Assembly (NCBI GenBank): GCA_043804635.1
Contig: JAZDIU010000018.1
Coordinates: forward strand, 1 to 40,583
Direction: 5' to 3'
From: JAZDIU01 sp043804635
GTDB lineage: Bacteria; Chloroflexota; Dehalococcoidia; Dehalococcoidales; UBA2162
Length of the DNA stretch: 40,583 nt
The notes beneath the pieces were generated by a model. It worked only from the letters and a program-made list of their open reading frames with translations. It had not been told where the DNA came from and searched no databases. The position numbers and the translations under genes were made by a program. This document shows, one piece after another, positions 1 to 8,650 of this stretch; within the stretch, counting starts at the first letter, position 1; every line of letters begins with the position of its first letter.

Positions 1-954
1 GCGGGCGATTTCCTCCTCCATTTTCAAATAGAAAAAATAAACTCGATGTTCTCCGTAATGCTCCCGAACGATGGACGAAGGGCTGATAAACAACGTCGAC
101 CTTTCCCCTTCGCCCAGCACACTAGCAAAAAGCTCTCTATCCTGAACGCCTGCCACTGATTCGCAGTCACGCTTTTCCTTCGCCGAGCAATTTCGGTCGC
201 AGTCGGCTGGTTCGTAAGGACAAATAGCCACCCTCAAAGCGTTAACTACATCGGTACTGCGAGGCGAGCTGATGTAGCTTACCAGACTCATATTTTTGTC
301 TTTGCCGGCTTCTTTCATCGCATTAAGGTAATTAAGGAATCCGTTATCCAGCAAAGCTTCGGTAACAAAATCGGGATAAGCTTCCAGCCCCCAGAGAATA
401 AGCGAACCATCAAGCAATGCCAGTGCACTGCTGCCCGGCGGTAGTCCGGTACTTAGAGCGGCTAACTGCCGGCATTCCTCCACACCGCGCTTTATACCGA
501 GAAGCCCGCCCTCGATAAGCTGGTCGCGCCCTTTATTCTCTGGCGACGCAATAACCAGCTCATTGTCTTCAGCGTAAAGTCGTGGCGAAGCATCTAATAT
601 TGCGTCAGCACGGGGACCGTAGCGAAGCTGAACGCTGCCGATGTTGATTAAAAAGCACCTTACCGAGCGGTGACGATCGACTTCGATATGAGAACCGTCG
701 GCGGCAATTACCGTAAATTCATCAGGAAGAGGAGTCGCCTTATAATGTTTGTCTAATCCCTCTACCAACCCCGCCACCAGCCACGTAGTCTTACTTGATA
801 GAATCTTCTTTTTTAACTGTTCCCAATTTCTTGACTGACTATGCAGAATATTTACGGCATTATCAAGTCTTTTTTGCCGTTCGCTGGCGCCAGCTTTTAA
901 TTTGCCGACCATCCCTTCGACTTGAGCCGCCACCTTAGTTAAATCCAGTGACAT
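1..954 (-). CDS. nurA: NurA-domain nuclease, 3' end outside the window
   Basis: The reading frame is open from ATG at 954 to the window edge (318 residues seen, C-terminus missing). It matches the NurA family, 5'-3' nucleases that work with the HerA helicase in DNA end resection. The two expected acidic active-site motifs are visible: AADGSHIE with Asp86 and LLDGSLI with Asp182. A cysteine group near the visible C-terminus (CPYEPADCDRNC followed by another Cys) might bind a metal. A good ribosome site (AGGAGG) lies 6 bases before the ATG, and a TTGTTT-17-TATACT promoter lies further upstream. The HerA partner would be expected beyond the window edge but cannot be seen. Family assignment rests on motif recognition only. 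Confidence 0.85.
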   Translation of the reverse strand, partial: MSLDLTKVAAQVEGMVGKLKAGASERQKRLDNAVNILHSQSRNWEQLKKKILSSKTTWLVAGLVEGLDKHYKATPLPDEFTVIAADGSHIEVDRHRSVRCFLINIGSVQLRYGPRADAILDASPRLYAEDNELVIASPENKGRDQLIEGGLLGIKRGVEECRQLAALSTGLPPGSSALALLDGSLILWGLEAYPDFVTEALLDNGFLNYLNAMKEAGKDKNMSLVSYISSPRSTDVVNALRVAICPYEPADCDRNCSAKEKRDCESVAGVQDRELFASVLGEGERSTLFISPSSIVREHYGEHRVYFFYLKMEEEIAR

Positions 955-979
955 GACTATCCTCCTGAGTTACAGGGAA

Positions 980-1008
980 AGTATAATCTATCACGTTAAT
1001 GGAAACAA
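980..1008 (-). promoter_or_regulatory. Putative sigma70-type promoter of nurA
   Basis: On the minus strand TTGTTT (1008-1003) is followed after 17 bases by TATACT (985-980), about 25 bases before the nurA start. Spacing is ideal; the -35 match is moderate. Confidence 0.5.
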
Positions 1009-1064
1009 GGAAATTAGCTGCTCAAGTTTGACACAGCCCCGCACAATGCTTTAAAGTGAGCACA

Positions 1065-1394
1065 ATGAACGTTACCGCTTGGCTTTTGCTGTTTGGGGTA
1101 TTAGCCTTCGGCGCCCTCGTAGTTTTTGTCATTGTGCCGTGGCGTTTAAGGCGAGCGATAAAGTGGTTGGTAAAAGCTTTTAGAGAACTCAACGCAACCA
1201 CTCCTGAGAAAGCTATTAGCACTGAAGATTTGGGTATCAAGCCCAGATTCTTAGAGTTCCGCCGGGACTATAGGATGTGGGCGTTGAACTTACTCCTGAA
1301 AGTCGAAATCATCGTACCTACCGAAGATAAGAAGTTCTACTTTTCCGAAGAAAGGTTCAAGCAGTCTAAGATTTATACACCCCCGACATCCTAG
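1065..1394 (+). CDS. Small single-pass membrane protein of unknown function
   Basis: About 109 residues. Residues 4-25 form one hydrophobic membrane segment followed by a basic stretch (WRLRRAIK), so the remaining roughly 80 residues probably lie in the cytoplasm. The soluble part has no domain I recognise; it is charged and may be a small winged-helix-like or adaptor fold, which is a guess. A GTG at 1056 would add three residues. I prefer the ATG at 1065 because TTGACA (1028-1033) followed 17 bases later by a weak -10 (TTAAAG, 1051-1056) leaves about 8 bases before that ATG, a leaderless arrangement also seen elsewhere in the window. It stands 40 bases upstream of the deacetylase gene on the same strand and may be co-transcribed with it. 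Confidence 0.6.
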   Translation: MNVTAWLLLFGVLAFGALVVFVIVPWRLRRAIKWLVKAFRELNATTPEKAISTEDLGIKPRFLEFRRDYRMWALNLLLKVEIIVPTEDKKFYFSEERFKQSKIYTPPTS

Positions 1395-1434
1395 TTAAAA
1401 ATCTGCTTTTAATATCCTTCCTGACGGATAAATT

Positions 1435-2469
1435 ATGAAAGTCGGTATTATCTACAACCCTATTTACCTTAAGCACGATACCGGAGACCACGTCGAAAAT
1501 GCAGGGCGTCTTAAGGCGATAATTGACTGTCTAGAAAAAGCCGGCCTTAAATCTAGGCTAATCAACATCCCACCACGTCCGGCGACTGTTGAAGAAGTAG
1601 CCTCCGTACACCAGAAGAATTATATATCATACGTCCGCGAAACAGCCCAGGGAGGGGGTGGCTGGCTCGATGCCGATACGGTAATGTCCTCAGATTCTTA
1701 TGAAGTTGCCCTTTATGCCGCCGGAGGCATCATCGCCGCCACCGACGCCGTTATGAATGGAGAAGTCGACAGCGCTTTTGCTCTGGTCAGGCCACCGGGA
1801 CACCACGCCGTCACCGGACAGGCGATGGGCTTCTGCCTCTTTAATAACATCGCCATCGCCGCCAAACAGGCTTTAGCCAATCATAAACTGGAACGTATAC
1901 TTATCATCGATTTCGATGTGCACCACGGCAACGGAACGCAAGGGGCATTTTACGACGACCCCCGGGTCCTTTATATTTCAACCCATCAATATCCCTTCTA
2001 TCCCGGAACAGGAACAACCGAGGAGACCGGCGTGGGAGAAGGGAGGGGGACTAACATAAACATACCTTTACCTATGGGTTGCGGCGACGCCGAATATACT
2101 GCGGTCTTCGAGCAGATTATAGTTCCGGCGGCTCGGCGGTTTAAACCCCAGCTTATTATGGTCTCGGCCGGCTACGACCCGCACTGGTCCGACCAGATAG
2201 GAGCAATGCAAGTAACTGTTAAGGGCTTTGCCCGGATGACAGAAATTATCAGGGAGTTAGCTGAGGAGTTATGCAGTAATCGCGCGGTGTTTGCTTTGGA
2301 AGGAGGGTATAATTTACAAGCCCTTGCCTACTCGGTAAAGGCAACCTTCGAGACGCTCCTAGGCAATAAGAAAATCGACGACCCGCTAGGTCAACCGCGG
2401 CGAAAAACGGCTGCGCCCGATATTACTTCTTTGGTTAGGGAAATCAAAGAAATACATCGCCTGAGCTAG
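1435..2469 (+). CDS. Histone deacetylase / AcuC-AphA superfamily deacetylase
   Basis: The 344-residue product is a full-length arginase-fold deacetylase. The catalytic His pair is in RPPGHHA (His123, His124). The zinc ligands are Asp161 and His163 in DFDVHHGNGTQ and Asp248 in SAGYDPH, and the transition-state Tyr is in EGGYN near the C-terminus. Bacterial members remove acyl groups from lysines (AcuC acts on acetyl-CoA synthetase) or from acetylpolyamines. The actual substrate cannot be read from sequence, although spermidine genes lie elsewhere in this window. Its stop codon overlaps that of the convergent CDF gene within one palindromic CTAG. Confidence 0.9.
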   Translation: MKVGIIYNPIYLKHDTGDHVENAGRLKAIIDCLEKAGLKSRLINIPPRPATVEEVASVHQKNYISYVRETAQGGGGWLDADTVMSSDSYEVALYAAGGIIAATDAVMNGEVDSAFALVRPPGHHAVTGQAMGFCLFNNIAIAAKQALANHKLERILIIDFDVHHGNGTQGAFYDDPRVLYISTHQYPFYPGTGTTEETGVGEGRGTNINIPLPMGCGDAEYTAVFEQIIVPAARRFKPQLIMVSAGYDPHWSDQIGAMQVTVKGFARMTEIIRELAEELCSNRAVFALEGGYNLQALAYSVKATFETLLGNKKIDDPLGQPRRKTAAPDITSLVREIKEIHRLS

Positions 2470-3387
2470 TGTCTACGTTTGTAGATACTACAGATTGAGA
2501 CGTGGCATTCCTGGCACTCGGTCCCGCAGGGTTCGACGTGAATAGTCACGCTGGCGTTACGCAATTTGCTCTTTATATCTTGTTCCAGGTGGTCGCACAT
2601 CCGATGAGCTTCTTCCACGCTGGCACTCTTAGGCATTACCAGATGGAGGTCGATGTACCGCTGATTGCCTGCGCGGCGGGTACGCATCTCGTGGAAACCG
2701 ACCAGCTGGCCGGTATGCTCAGTAATAGAGGAGATTATTTTATTCTCCTCCTCTCTTGGTAACCTGACATCTATAAGCCCGCTGAGAGCCATCCGGCTCA
2801 CCCGGTAAGTTGCTCTAAGTATAAGTAACGACACAACTAGAGCTAAAATCGGATCGATTATAGTGAGACTGGTCAAGCGAACAACTACTAATCCAATCAT
2901 TACACCGGCCGTAGAATATATGTCGCCGGTAATATTATGTGCATTCGCTTCCAGAGCCACCGAGCCGGTAGCCCGTGCCACTTTAAGAAGGTGACGGGAC
3001 AGGACGATACTGACTATCATCGATAGCAGCATAACGCCGATGCCCGCTTCGGTAAGCTGGATGGCATCTCCTAGTATTATCCGGCGGATAGCAGAATAGA
3101 TTATGGCAGCGGCCGCACCTAGAAGCAGCACCGCCTGGATACCGGCGGCGATGTCCTCTACTTTACCGTGTCCGAAGGGGTGTTCGCGGTCGGCCGGTTT
3201 AGCTGAGAAATCCACGGTGAGAAAAGTAATCACCACCGCAAATATATCGAGAGAACTATCTACAGCCTGTGCCCAGATACTGATACTCCCGGTTATTACA
3301 CCGACGAGTACTTTGAAACCGAACAGCCCGATGACAACAGCGAGCGAAAGTCTAGCGGCGCCCTTTGGTGTAGAAAACGTTGACCAT
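2466..3387 (-). CDS. Cation diffusion facilitator transporter, apparently frameshifted near its start
   Basis: A CDF-family metal/proton antiporter of the inner membrane. The frame from GTG 3236 to the stop has DREHPFGHGKVED after TM2 and membrane segments 3-6. It lacks TM1 and TM2. These are encoded just upstream in the same frame (AARLSLAVVIGLFGFKVLVG, then AQAVDSSLD with the metal-binding DxxxD), but that part has no ATG, GTG or TTG. A coupled ATG at 3387 overlaps the secF stop as TGATG and encodes MVNVFYTKG before it terminates at a TAG (3354-3352). Removing one G of the GGG at 3361-3363 joins this start to the transporter. In TM5 the usual HxxxD reads NITGD, so His is replaced by Asn. 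The soluble tail ends in a Cys-rich motif (CGTECQECHVSIC). Confidence 0.8.
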
Positions 3388-4298
3388 CACCCCCCGCTAG
3401 CTGGTAAAGGCTTCCGCCCGATGAACCGACCCCACTCGCCCTTTCTCCAGACTACCAGTAACGACGGAGCAACACAAACTGAGTCGAAAGTCCCAGCAAT
3501 AATGCCGATTAGCAGGACAATTACGAAGTTCTGAATAGATGCCCCGACAAAAAGCATTAAAGCCACCACGGTAAAGATAGTGGTTAAAGAGGTGTTCAGT
3601 GAGCGGCCCAAGGTCTCAATCATACTATTGTTTACTACGACATCGAAAGTAGCGGCACTTTTGAGCTGGTTCTCTCGTATCCTGTCGAATACAACAACCG
3701 TGTTATTGACGCTATAGCCGATAATCGCCAGAATACCGGTAACGAACATCAGATTGATTTCCCAGCCAAAGATGGCACCGCAAATAGAAAAGATTCCCGT
3801 CACCACCAGAGTATCATGGGCTAAGGCAATTACGGCACAAGTGCCGAACCGGAAGGGGTTGGGCATCTTGCGGAATGCCCAGGCGAGGTAAAGGAGTATG
3901 AAAAGAGCGGCAACCACGACGGCAATAACTGTGTTGCGGGTTGTCTCAGAGGCTATCATTGGCGAAACAGAATCGAATCCTTCAACTTTAAGGGCTCCGA
4001 ACCGGGTAGTCAGGTCTGCCTCTAATTTCGTCTTACTCTCACTATTCAACTCCGGTAAGCGAATCAGGAAATCGCCCGTCCCTAACCGCTGGATTAGTGC
4101 CCCGCCGTAGCCTAAATTAGCTAATCCTTGCCCCAGGTCTCTCTGATTGACTTCTTGCTCGAAGTTTACCGTAACCACGGAGCCGCTGCTGAACTCTACC
4201 CCGGTTTTAAGCCCGAAAATTACCAGTGAAATAATGCCGATAAGTATAATCACACCTGAAATCAGGAAAAACCAGAATCTTTTACCGATAATATCCAT
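3387..4298 (-). CDS. secF: Protein translocase subunit SecF
   Basis: 303 residues with the SecF layout: an N-terminal membrane helix, the VEFSSGS motif of the first periplasmic domain, then five helices. With SecD it uses the proton motive force to pull translocating proteins out of SecYEG. The ATG overlaps the secD stop (TAATG) and has a GGAGGAAA ribosome site within secD, so the two are translationally coupled. Its TGA stop in turn overlaps a downstream ATG. Length and organisation are normal. Confidence 0.95.
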   Translation of the reverse strand: MDIIGKRFWFFLISGVIILIGIISLVIFGLKTGVEFSSGSVVTVNFEQEVNQRDLGQGLANLGYGGALIQRLGTGDFLIRLPELNSESKTKLEADLTTRFGALKVEGFDSVSPMIASETTRNTVIAVVVAALFILLYLAWAFRKMPNPFRFGTCAVIALAHDTLVVTGIFSICGAIFGWEINLMFVTGILAIIGYSVNNTVVVFDRIRENQLKSAATFDVVVNNSMIETLGRSLNTSLTTIFTVVALMLFVGASIQNFVIVLLIGIIAGTFDSVCVAPSLLVVWRKGEWGRFIGRKPLPASGG

Positions 4299-5641
4299 TA
4301 TTTTCCTCCCATATTGGGACTGAATAGCCGGAGTCGCTGCGCCAGCGATGTACCGACGAAGAGTCGTAGCAATGTACGGGTAACTATAATCGCAGTAAAC
4401 ATACTGACTGCCACACCTATAAACAAGGTCAGGGCAAAACCTTTCAGCGGCCCGCTGGCAGCGATACTGGAGCCTAACCAGTAAAGAACACCACAGGCAA
4501 TAAAAGTGGTAAAGTTGCTATCCCAGATTGCCGTCCAGGCTCGCGCGAAACCGTTCTCAATGGCGGCACCGAGCGTTCTCCCGGCGATAATCTCTTCCTT
4601 CATTCTCTCGAAAATAAGCACGTTAGCATCTACCGCCATACCGATAGATACGATAAAACCACCCAGTCCCGCCAGAGTAAGCGTGACCGGAATCAGTTTA
4701 AATAGGGCTAACACCAACAATGCATAAAAAACCAGGGCAAGACTGGATAATAATCCGGGTATGCGATAGTAGATAATCATAAACAGCATTACGATTAATA
4801 TCCCGATTAATCCGGCTTTGACCGACTTGTCTACGAAATCAGCGCCTAAAATTGGAGAAACTGTCTGGTCGTAGATTTTCGTAAGGGGCACGGGCAAACG
4901 CCCGGCATTCAGTTGACGTGATAATCGAGTAGCCTCGTTTAAGCTAAGCCCTTCGATTACACCACTTGTTGTAATAGCTTCGTTGACAATCGGAGCAATC
5001 GGGCGTCCGTCTTCCCCAAGAAGGGCATCGCTCCCTTCGAAGATACCTAACGGTTGTTTAAGCAATCGGGTAGTGATTTGCTCCGATAATTTGCTTCCTT
5101 CGTCATTCCATTCGAACACTAGCATTATTCCTCGCAGATTGTCCTGGTTCACATAGGTATTTTCCTTAAAATAAGCGCTGGTCAATTCTACGTCTTTCCC
5201 ATCAATAACGCCTGTTGCCGGTTTCCACTTGCCCAGTTCGTTCTCCCACTTGGCACTGGCGTTATCCGTGGTCAGTTCGGCAAACTCCAGCACTGCAACG
5301 CGGGCAAGGCTCTCTTTTTCCCTATCGGAAATTTCCTTTCCTGGTAACTCGACCACAACCCGATCGCTGCCTTGCCTCTGAATAAGCGGCTCGGTTACTC
5401 CCAGCGGGTTAACACGGTTTTCCAGGACGGCGATTACGCCCCTAATAGCATCTCCCTCCTCGCCGGCCTTTACCTGAGACAGGTCAGCCTGATAAACAAT
5501 GTGGACGCCGCCCTGCAAATCCAGCCCTAGCCTGACTCCCCGATTGAACAGCGTCCCCTTTTGAACCGGGAAGACGACCAGCGCCGCCAGAATAACAATC
5601 ACCAGCACAATTACGAAAACCCATGTATTTCTTCGAATCAT
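4298..5641 (-). CDS. secD: Protein translocase subunit SecD
   Basis: 447 residues. The N-terminal helix is followed by the D1 motif RLGLDLQGGVHIVYQ, a large periplasmic P1 head (residues ~50-270) and a block of five membrane helices with VDANVLIFERMKEE, typical of the RND-like SecDF membrane domain. It acts with SecF in the late step of protein export. A GGTAGGA ribosome site precedes the ATG. The gene lies 59 bases downstream of the CCA-type nucleotidyltransferase on the same strand. Confidence 0.95.
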   Translation of the reverse strand: MIRRNTWVFVIVLVIVILAALVVFPVQKGTLFNRGVRLGLDLQGGVHIVYQADLSQVKAGEEGDAIRGVIAVLENRVNPLGVTEPLIQRQGSDRVVVELPGKEISDREKESLARVAVLEFAELTTDNASAKWENELGKWKPATGVIDGKDVELTSAYFKENTYVNQDNLRGIMLVFEWNDEGSKLSEQITTRLLKQPLGIFEGSDALLGEDGRPIAPIVNEAITTSGVIEGLSLNEATRLSRQLNAGRLPVPLTKIYDQTVSPILGADFVDKSVKAGLIGILIVMLFMIIYYRIPGLLSSLALVFYALLVLALFKLIPVTLTLAGLGGFIVSIGMAVDANVLIFERMKEEIIAGRTLGAAIENGFARAWTAIWDSNFTTFIACGVLYWLGSSIAASGPLKGFALTLFIGVAVSMFTAIIVTRTLLRLFVGTSLAQRLRLFSPNMGGK

Positions 5642-5700
5642 CTTGTCCTACCTTATCAAGAAAATAGGTGTGTTAAGAGAATTTTAAATTCCGTTTTTCC

Positions 5701-7209
5701 TTATTTATCAGCCGGACCTTTCTCTACCAGCTTCTTAACGAAATCCAGAGCCTTCTGCCGGTTAGTGATTTCTCCTGAAGCCTGGGCTTCACGCACTGCT
5801 TCTAAAATTTCCCCGACCTGTGGTCCTGGCTTAAGACTAAAGAGCTTTATTATATCATAACCATCGATAAGTTTGGAGGGGCGGGCTATGCTTTCTTCTT
5901 CGAGATATTTAGCTAGGACATATTCAACCAGCCGGGTATGCTCTCTCCAGTTGGACGAGTCTAAATTGGGGCCTCGAGTTGCCAGGTGGTCGGCAAGACT
6001 GATAAATAATGTGCCGATGCCAGCTTCACCGGTATCACGGAAATACCGGTAAATAGCCCGGTGGGTAGGTAACCCCTCTTGTGCCATCTGAGTCGGTCGA
6101 AGATGGTTTCCGACGATTGTTTGCACCAGCTCTATCTCTTTAGTGCTGAATCTGAGCCTTTGCAGAATGTCAGCGGCTATGGCAGCCCCTTCTTTGGCGT
6201 GCCCTATAAAGCGAGTCCGGCCGTCGGTTTCGATAGTTTTGGTTTGCGGCTTGGCAATATCGTGAAGAAGTGCCGCCATTTTAAGCAGCAATCCCCTCGT
6301 ACTGCCATAGCTGACTTCCCGGTCGAAGTATTCGACTATTACTGCCATCCACGGGACTTCAGCAAGGACTTCCTTGTCAGCATATTCCCAGCCATTCTGT
6401 CTTAAGAGAAAGTCACAGGCTTCCACCGTTTTGAGCGAGTGGTTAAAGACGTCCCAGTGGTGTTCCCTGAGCTGCTCGACTCCCTTCATTACCGCCAGTT
6501 CCGGAATTAGAGAGGTCAATAAACCCAATTCATCGAGATAGAACGTAAACCGTCCGGCGTGAGGACTGGCTAAAAGTCGAAGTAATTCTTCCCTGTTTCT
6601 TTCGCCGGCGACGCCCTTGATAAGCTGAGAACCACGGCGGATTAAAGCTTCGGTATTGTTATCGATAGTAAAATTAAGCTCAGCGGCTAATCGGACAGCC
6701 CTAAGTAAACGAGCGGCGTCTGCAGAAAAGACCGTATCGCTAACCGCCCGAATCAGTTTTTGGCGAAGGTCAGCTAAGCCATCAAGCGGATCGATTAATT
6801 TAAAATTAATGGGGTCATCTAACCGCTTCAGTTCGATTGCCATCGCATCTATAGTAAAATCCCGTCTTTTAAGGTCTTGCTCGATATTGCCTTCGAAAGT
6901 GGAGAAGTCAATCTCCCAGTGTCCGGCAACTTCTTTCTCCAGAACTACCCTGGCTATTTTATTCACCGTGTCCAATAAGACGTACTTGCCACCGAGAGCC
7001 GAGGCTACGTTTTGAGCAACATCCAGAGCGTCTGCCGCTACCGCAATATCGATATCGGCTGTCTCCCGACCCAGGAACAAATCACGCACTAGTCCACCGA
7101 CAATATAACACTCGATATCTTGCTCGATGAGCAGTTGGCGTACTCTGGTCAATAACAAAAATAAGTCCGGCTTGATGCCGGCTCTAGCGGAATTCATCGT
7201 CAACACCAT
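5701..7209 (-). CDS. CCA-adding/poly(A)-type tRNA nucleotidyltransferase with C-terminal HD domain
   Basis: The 502-residue protein begins with a class II nucleotidyltransferase head: GGLVRD at 38-43, catalytic carboxylates Asp52 and Asp54 in ADIDIAV, and RRDFTIDA at 115-122. An RNA-binding helical part follows, then an HD phosphohydrolase-like domain with LLHDIAKP (His316-Asp317). The family repairs or adds the 3' CCA of tRNA; in some lineages the work is split between A-adding and CC-adding enzymes, and motif reading alone does not separate these. ATG at 7209 is the first start, but a second in-frame ATG four codons later is equally plausible because no clear ribosome site is visible. Confidence 0.88.
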   Translation of the reverse strand: MVLTMNSARAGIKPDLFLLLTRVRQLLIEQDIECYIVGGLVRDLFLGRETADIDIAVAADALDVAQNVASALGGKYVLLDTVNKIARVVLEKEVAGHWEIDFSTFEGNIEQDLKRRDFTIDAMAIELKRLDDPINFKLIDPLDGLADLRQKLIRAVSDTVFSADAARLLRAVRLAAELNFTIDNNTEALIRRGSQLIKGVAGERNREELLRLLASPHAGRFTFYLDELGLLTSLIPELAVMKGVEQLREHHWDVFNHSLKTVEACDFLLRQNGWEYADKEVLAEVPWMAVIVEYFDREVSYGSTRGLLLKMAALLHDIAKPQTKTIETDGRTRFIGHAKEGAAIAADILQRLRFSTKEIELVQTIVGNHLRPTQMAQEGLPTHRAIYRYFRDTGEAGIGTLFISLADHLATRGPNLDSSNWREHTRLVEYVLAKYLEEESIARPSKLIDGYDIIKLFSLKPGPQVGEILEAVREAQASGEITNRQKALDFVKKLVEKGPADK

Positions 7210-7264
7210 AATAATCTAGAATTAAACTATACTCCTAGCCATTGAGTTTAGCAACCCTTTTAAT

Positions 7265-7318
7265 GTCATTGCGAGACTATCCGCCGAAGCTTTAGCATAG
7301 GCGGAGGCGAAGCAATCT
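7265..7318. repeat. Short intergenic palindromic repeat, GTCATTGCGAG family
   Basis: The unit starts with GTCATTGCGAGAC and ends with GGCGAAGCAATCT, and encloses an arm pair CCGCC/GGCGG. The same ends occur at 21305-21350. It lies between the nucleotidyltransferase and pyruvate kinase genes. I see no coding potential. Confidence 0.65.
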
Positions 7319-7360
7319 GGGTAGGTGGATAATTAATTGCGAGGAGGTCGAGTTACTCGC

Positions 7361-8518
7361 TTAAACCCGGTGCACCTTGACTAAATTCGTGCTCCCAGGG
7401 GTTCCGAGGGGAAGACCAGTAGTAATCACAATAAGCTCACCAGTTTTAGCGATGCCTGTCTTCAGAGCTACTTCGCTAGCCAGGCTAAAGACTTCTTCCA
7501 GGTTCGGCATTCCAGGTTTGATAATTGGAACGACTCCCCAGAGTAAAGATAGACGTCTCTGTGTAATTTCGGAGGGAGTTACGGCTAGAATCGGCTGGCG
7601 AGGTCGGTATTTGGATACCCGCAAGGCGGTAGTACCGCCGGTGGTGAAGGCAACGATGGCACTGGCTTGAATCTGTTGAGCTATCTGGCAAGCTGCCCGG
7701 GCAGTAGCGTCATTGACCTCAGGACGGTCTTCCTGACACCTTTCCTCGAATACCTGTTGATGGGGGAAAGCACTTTCTGCTTCAAGGGCAATTTTAGCCA
7801 TCATATCAGTAGAGATATCAGGATATTTACCAACGGATGTTTCGTTGGAGAGCATTACCGCATCGCTACCGTCGAGAACGGCGTTAGCCACATCCGTAGC
7901 CTCAGCACGGCTGGGAGTAGGCGATTGGACCATCGATAAGAGCATCTCGGTAGCGGTGATTACTGGTTTGCCGCGGCAATTGGCTTCCCGGATAAGCCGT
8001 TTTTGAGCTAATGGCACTTTCTCAATACTGATTTCCAGGGCTAAATCGCCTCGGGCGACCATTATGCCTTCGCATTCTTCCAGGATAGTCTCGCATTCGG
8101 CTAAAGCCTGAGCCTTTTCAATTTTGACGATTAAAGGCGTATCCGCCTTCGCTTCCTTTAGCAGTTCCTTAACGGCTTCGACCTGCCTCGCCGTAGAAAT
8201 AAAAGATAAGGCAATGAAATCGGCTTTCTGTGAAAGGGCAAATTCAAGGTGTGGTCCGAAGACTGCCTTGGTATCCCCGTTAAAACGTTTCGGTCCGGGC
8301 AGGTCGAGGAGAATGCCGGTCGGTAATCCCAGCTTCCGGCTCAGCCGGCGGACTCTTGAGACGAGGCGGGAATGTTCTTCAAAGGTGCTGTAAGCCAGGT
8401 TGAGGCGGGCAATATCCATACCCGCCCGGAGCATCTTTTCAATGACCTCAGGGGAACTGCTAGCGGGACCCAGAGTGCAGACTATTTTCGTATGCCGACC
8501 AACGACAGGTTGACTCAT
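7361..8518 (-). CDS. Pyruvate kinase lacking the B (lid) domain
   Basis: 385 residues, against about 470 or more for usual bacterial pyruvate kinases. The barrel (A) domain begins with HTKIVCTLGPAS, reaches ILLDLPGPKRFNG (residues 69-81) and then jumps straight to GPHLEFALSQKADFIALSF, where the roughly 100-residue B domain should be inserted. Catalytic residues persist: Lys132 and Glu134 in VKIEKA, Asp158 in ARGDL, and the Thr of ITATEM. The C-terminal domain is present (GGTTALRVSKYRP). In the first loop the usual RLNFSHG reads RLNLAYS, so a potassium-site Ser is changed. It could be an active lid-less kinase or a relative with another substrate. Transcription probably starts 2-3 bases before the ATG. 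Confidence 0.85.
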   Translation of the reverse strand: MSQPVVGRHTKIVCTLGPASSSPEVIEKMLRAGMDIARLNLAYSTFEEHSRLVSRVRRLSRKLGLPTGILLDLPGPKRFNGDTKAVFGPHLEFALSQKADFIALSFISTARQVEAVKELLKEAKADTPLIVKIEKAQALAECETILEECEGIMVARGDLALEISIEKVPLAQKRLIREANCRGKPVITATEMLLSMVQSPTPSRAEATDVANAVLDGSDAVMLSNETSVGKYPDISTDMMAKIALEAESAFPHQQVFEERCQEDRPEVNDATARAACQIAQQIQASAIVAFTTGGTTALRVSKYRPRQPILAVTPSEITQRRLSLLWGVVPIIKPGMPNLEEVFSLASEVALKTGIAKTGELIVITTGLPLGTPGSTNLVKVHRV

Positions 8519-8527
8519 TGTTTTTCT

Positions 8528-8536
8528 ATTATATCA
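8528..8536 (-). promoter_or_regulatory. Extended -10 promoter of the pyruvate kinase gene
   Basis: TGATATAAT on the minus strand (TGn followed by a perfect TATAAT at 8533-8528) has no good -35 partner. Only 9 bases separate it from the ATG and no ribosome site fits between, which suggests a leaderless mRNA. Confidence 0.55.
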
Positions 8537-8632
8537 CGATAAATCCGCACAGACATTTAATGGCTGTCACAAATTCGTAACATTTTGACATCGGATTTTA
8601 TAACTTTGAGATATTAAATATCATATTGAGTA

Positions 8633-8641
8633 TGGTAAAAT
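8633..8641 (+). promoter_or_regulatory. Extended -10 promoter of the FemAB/GNAT-like gene
   Basis: TGG followed by TAAAAT (8636-8641) lies 9 bases before the GTG start at 8651. It is divergent from the pyruvate kinase promoter and has the same leaderless spacing. Confidence 0.45.
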
Positions 8642-8650
8642 TTTATACTA

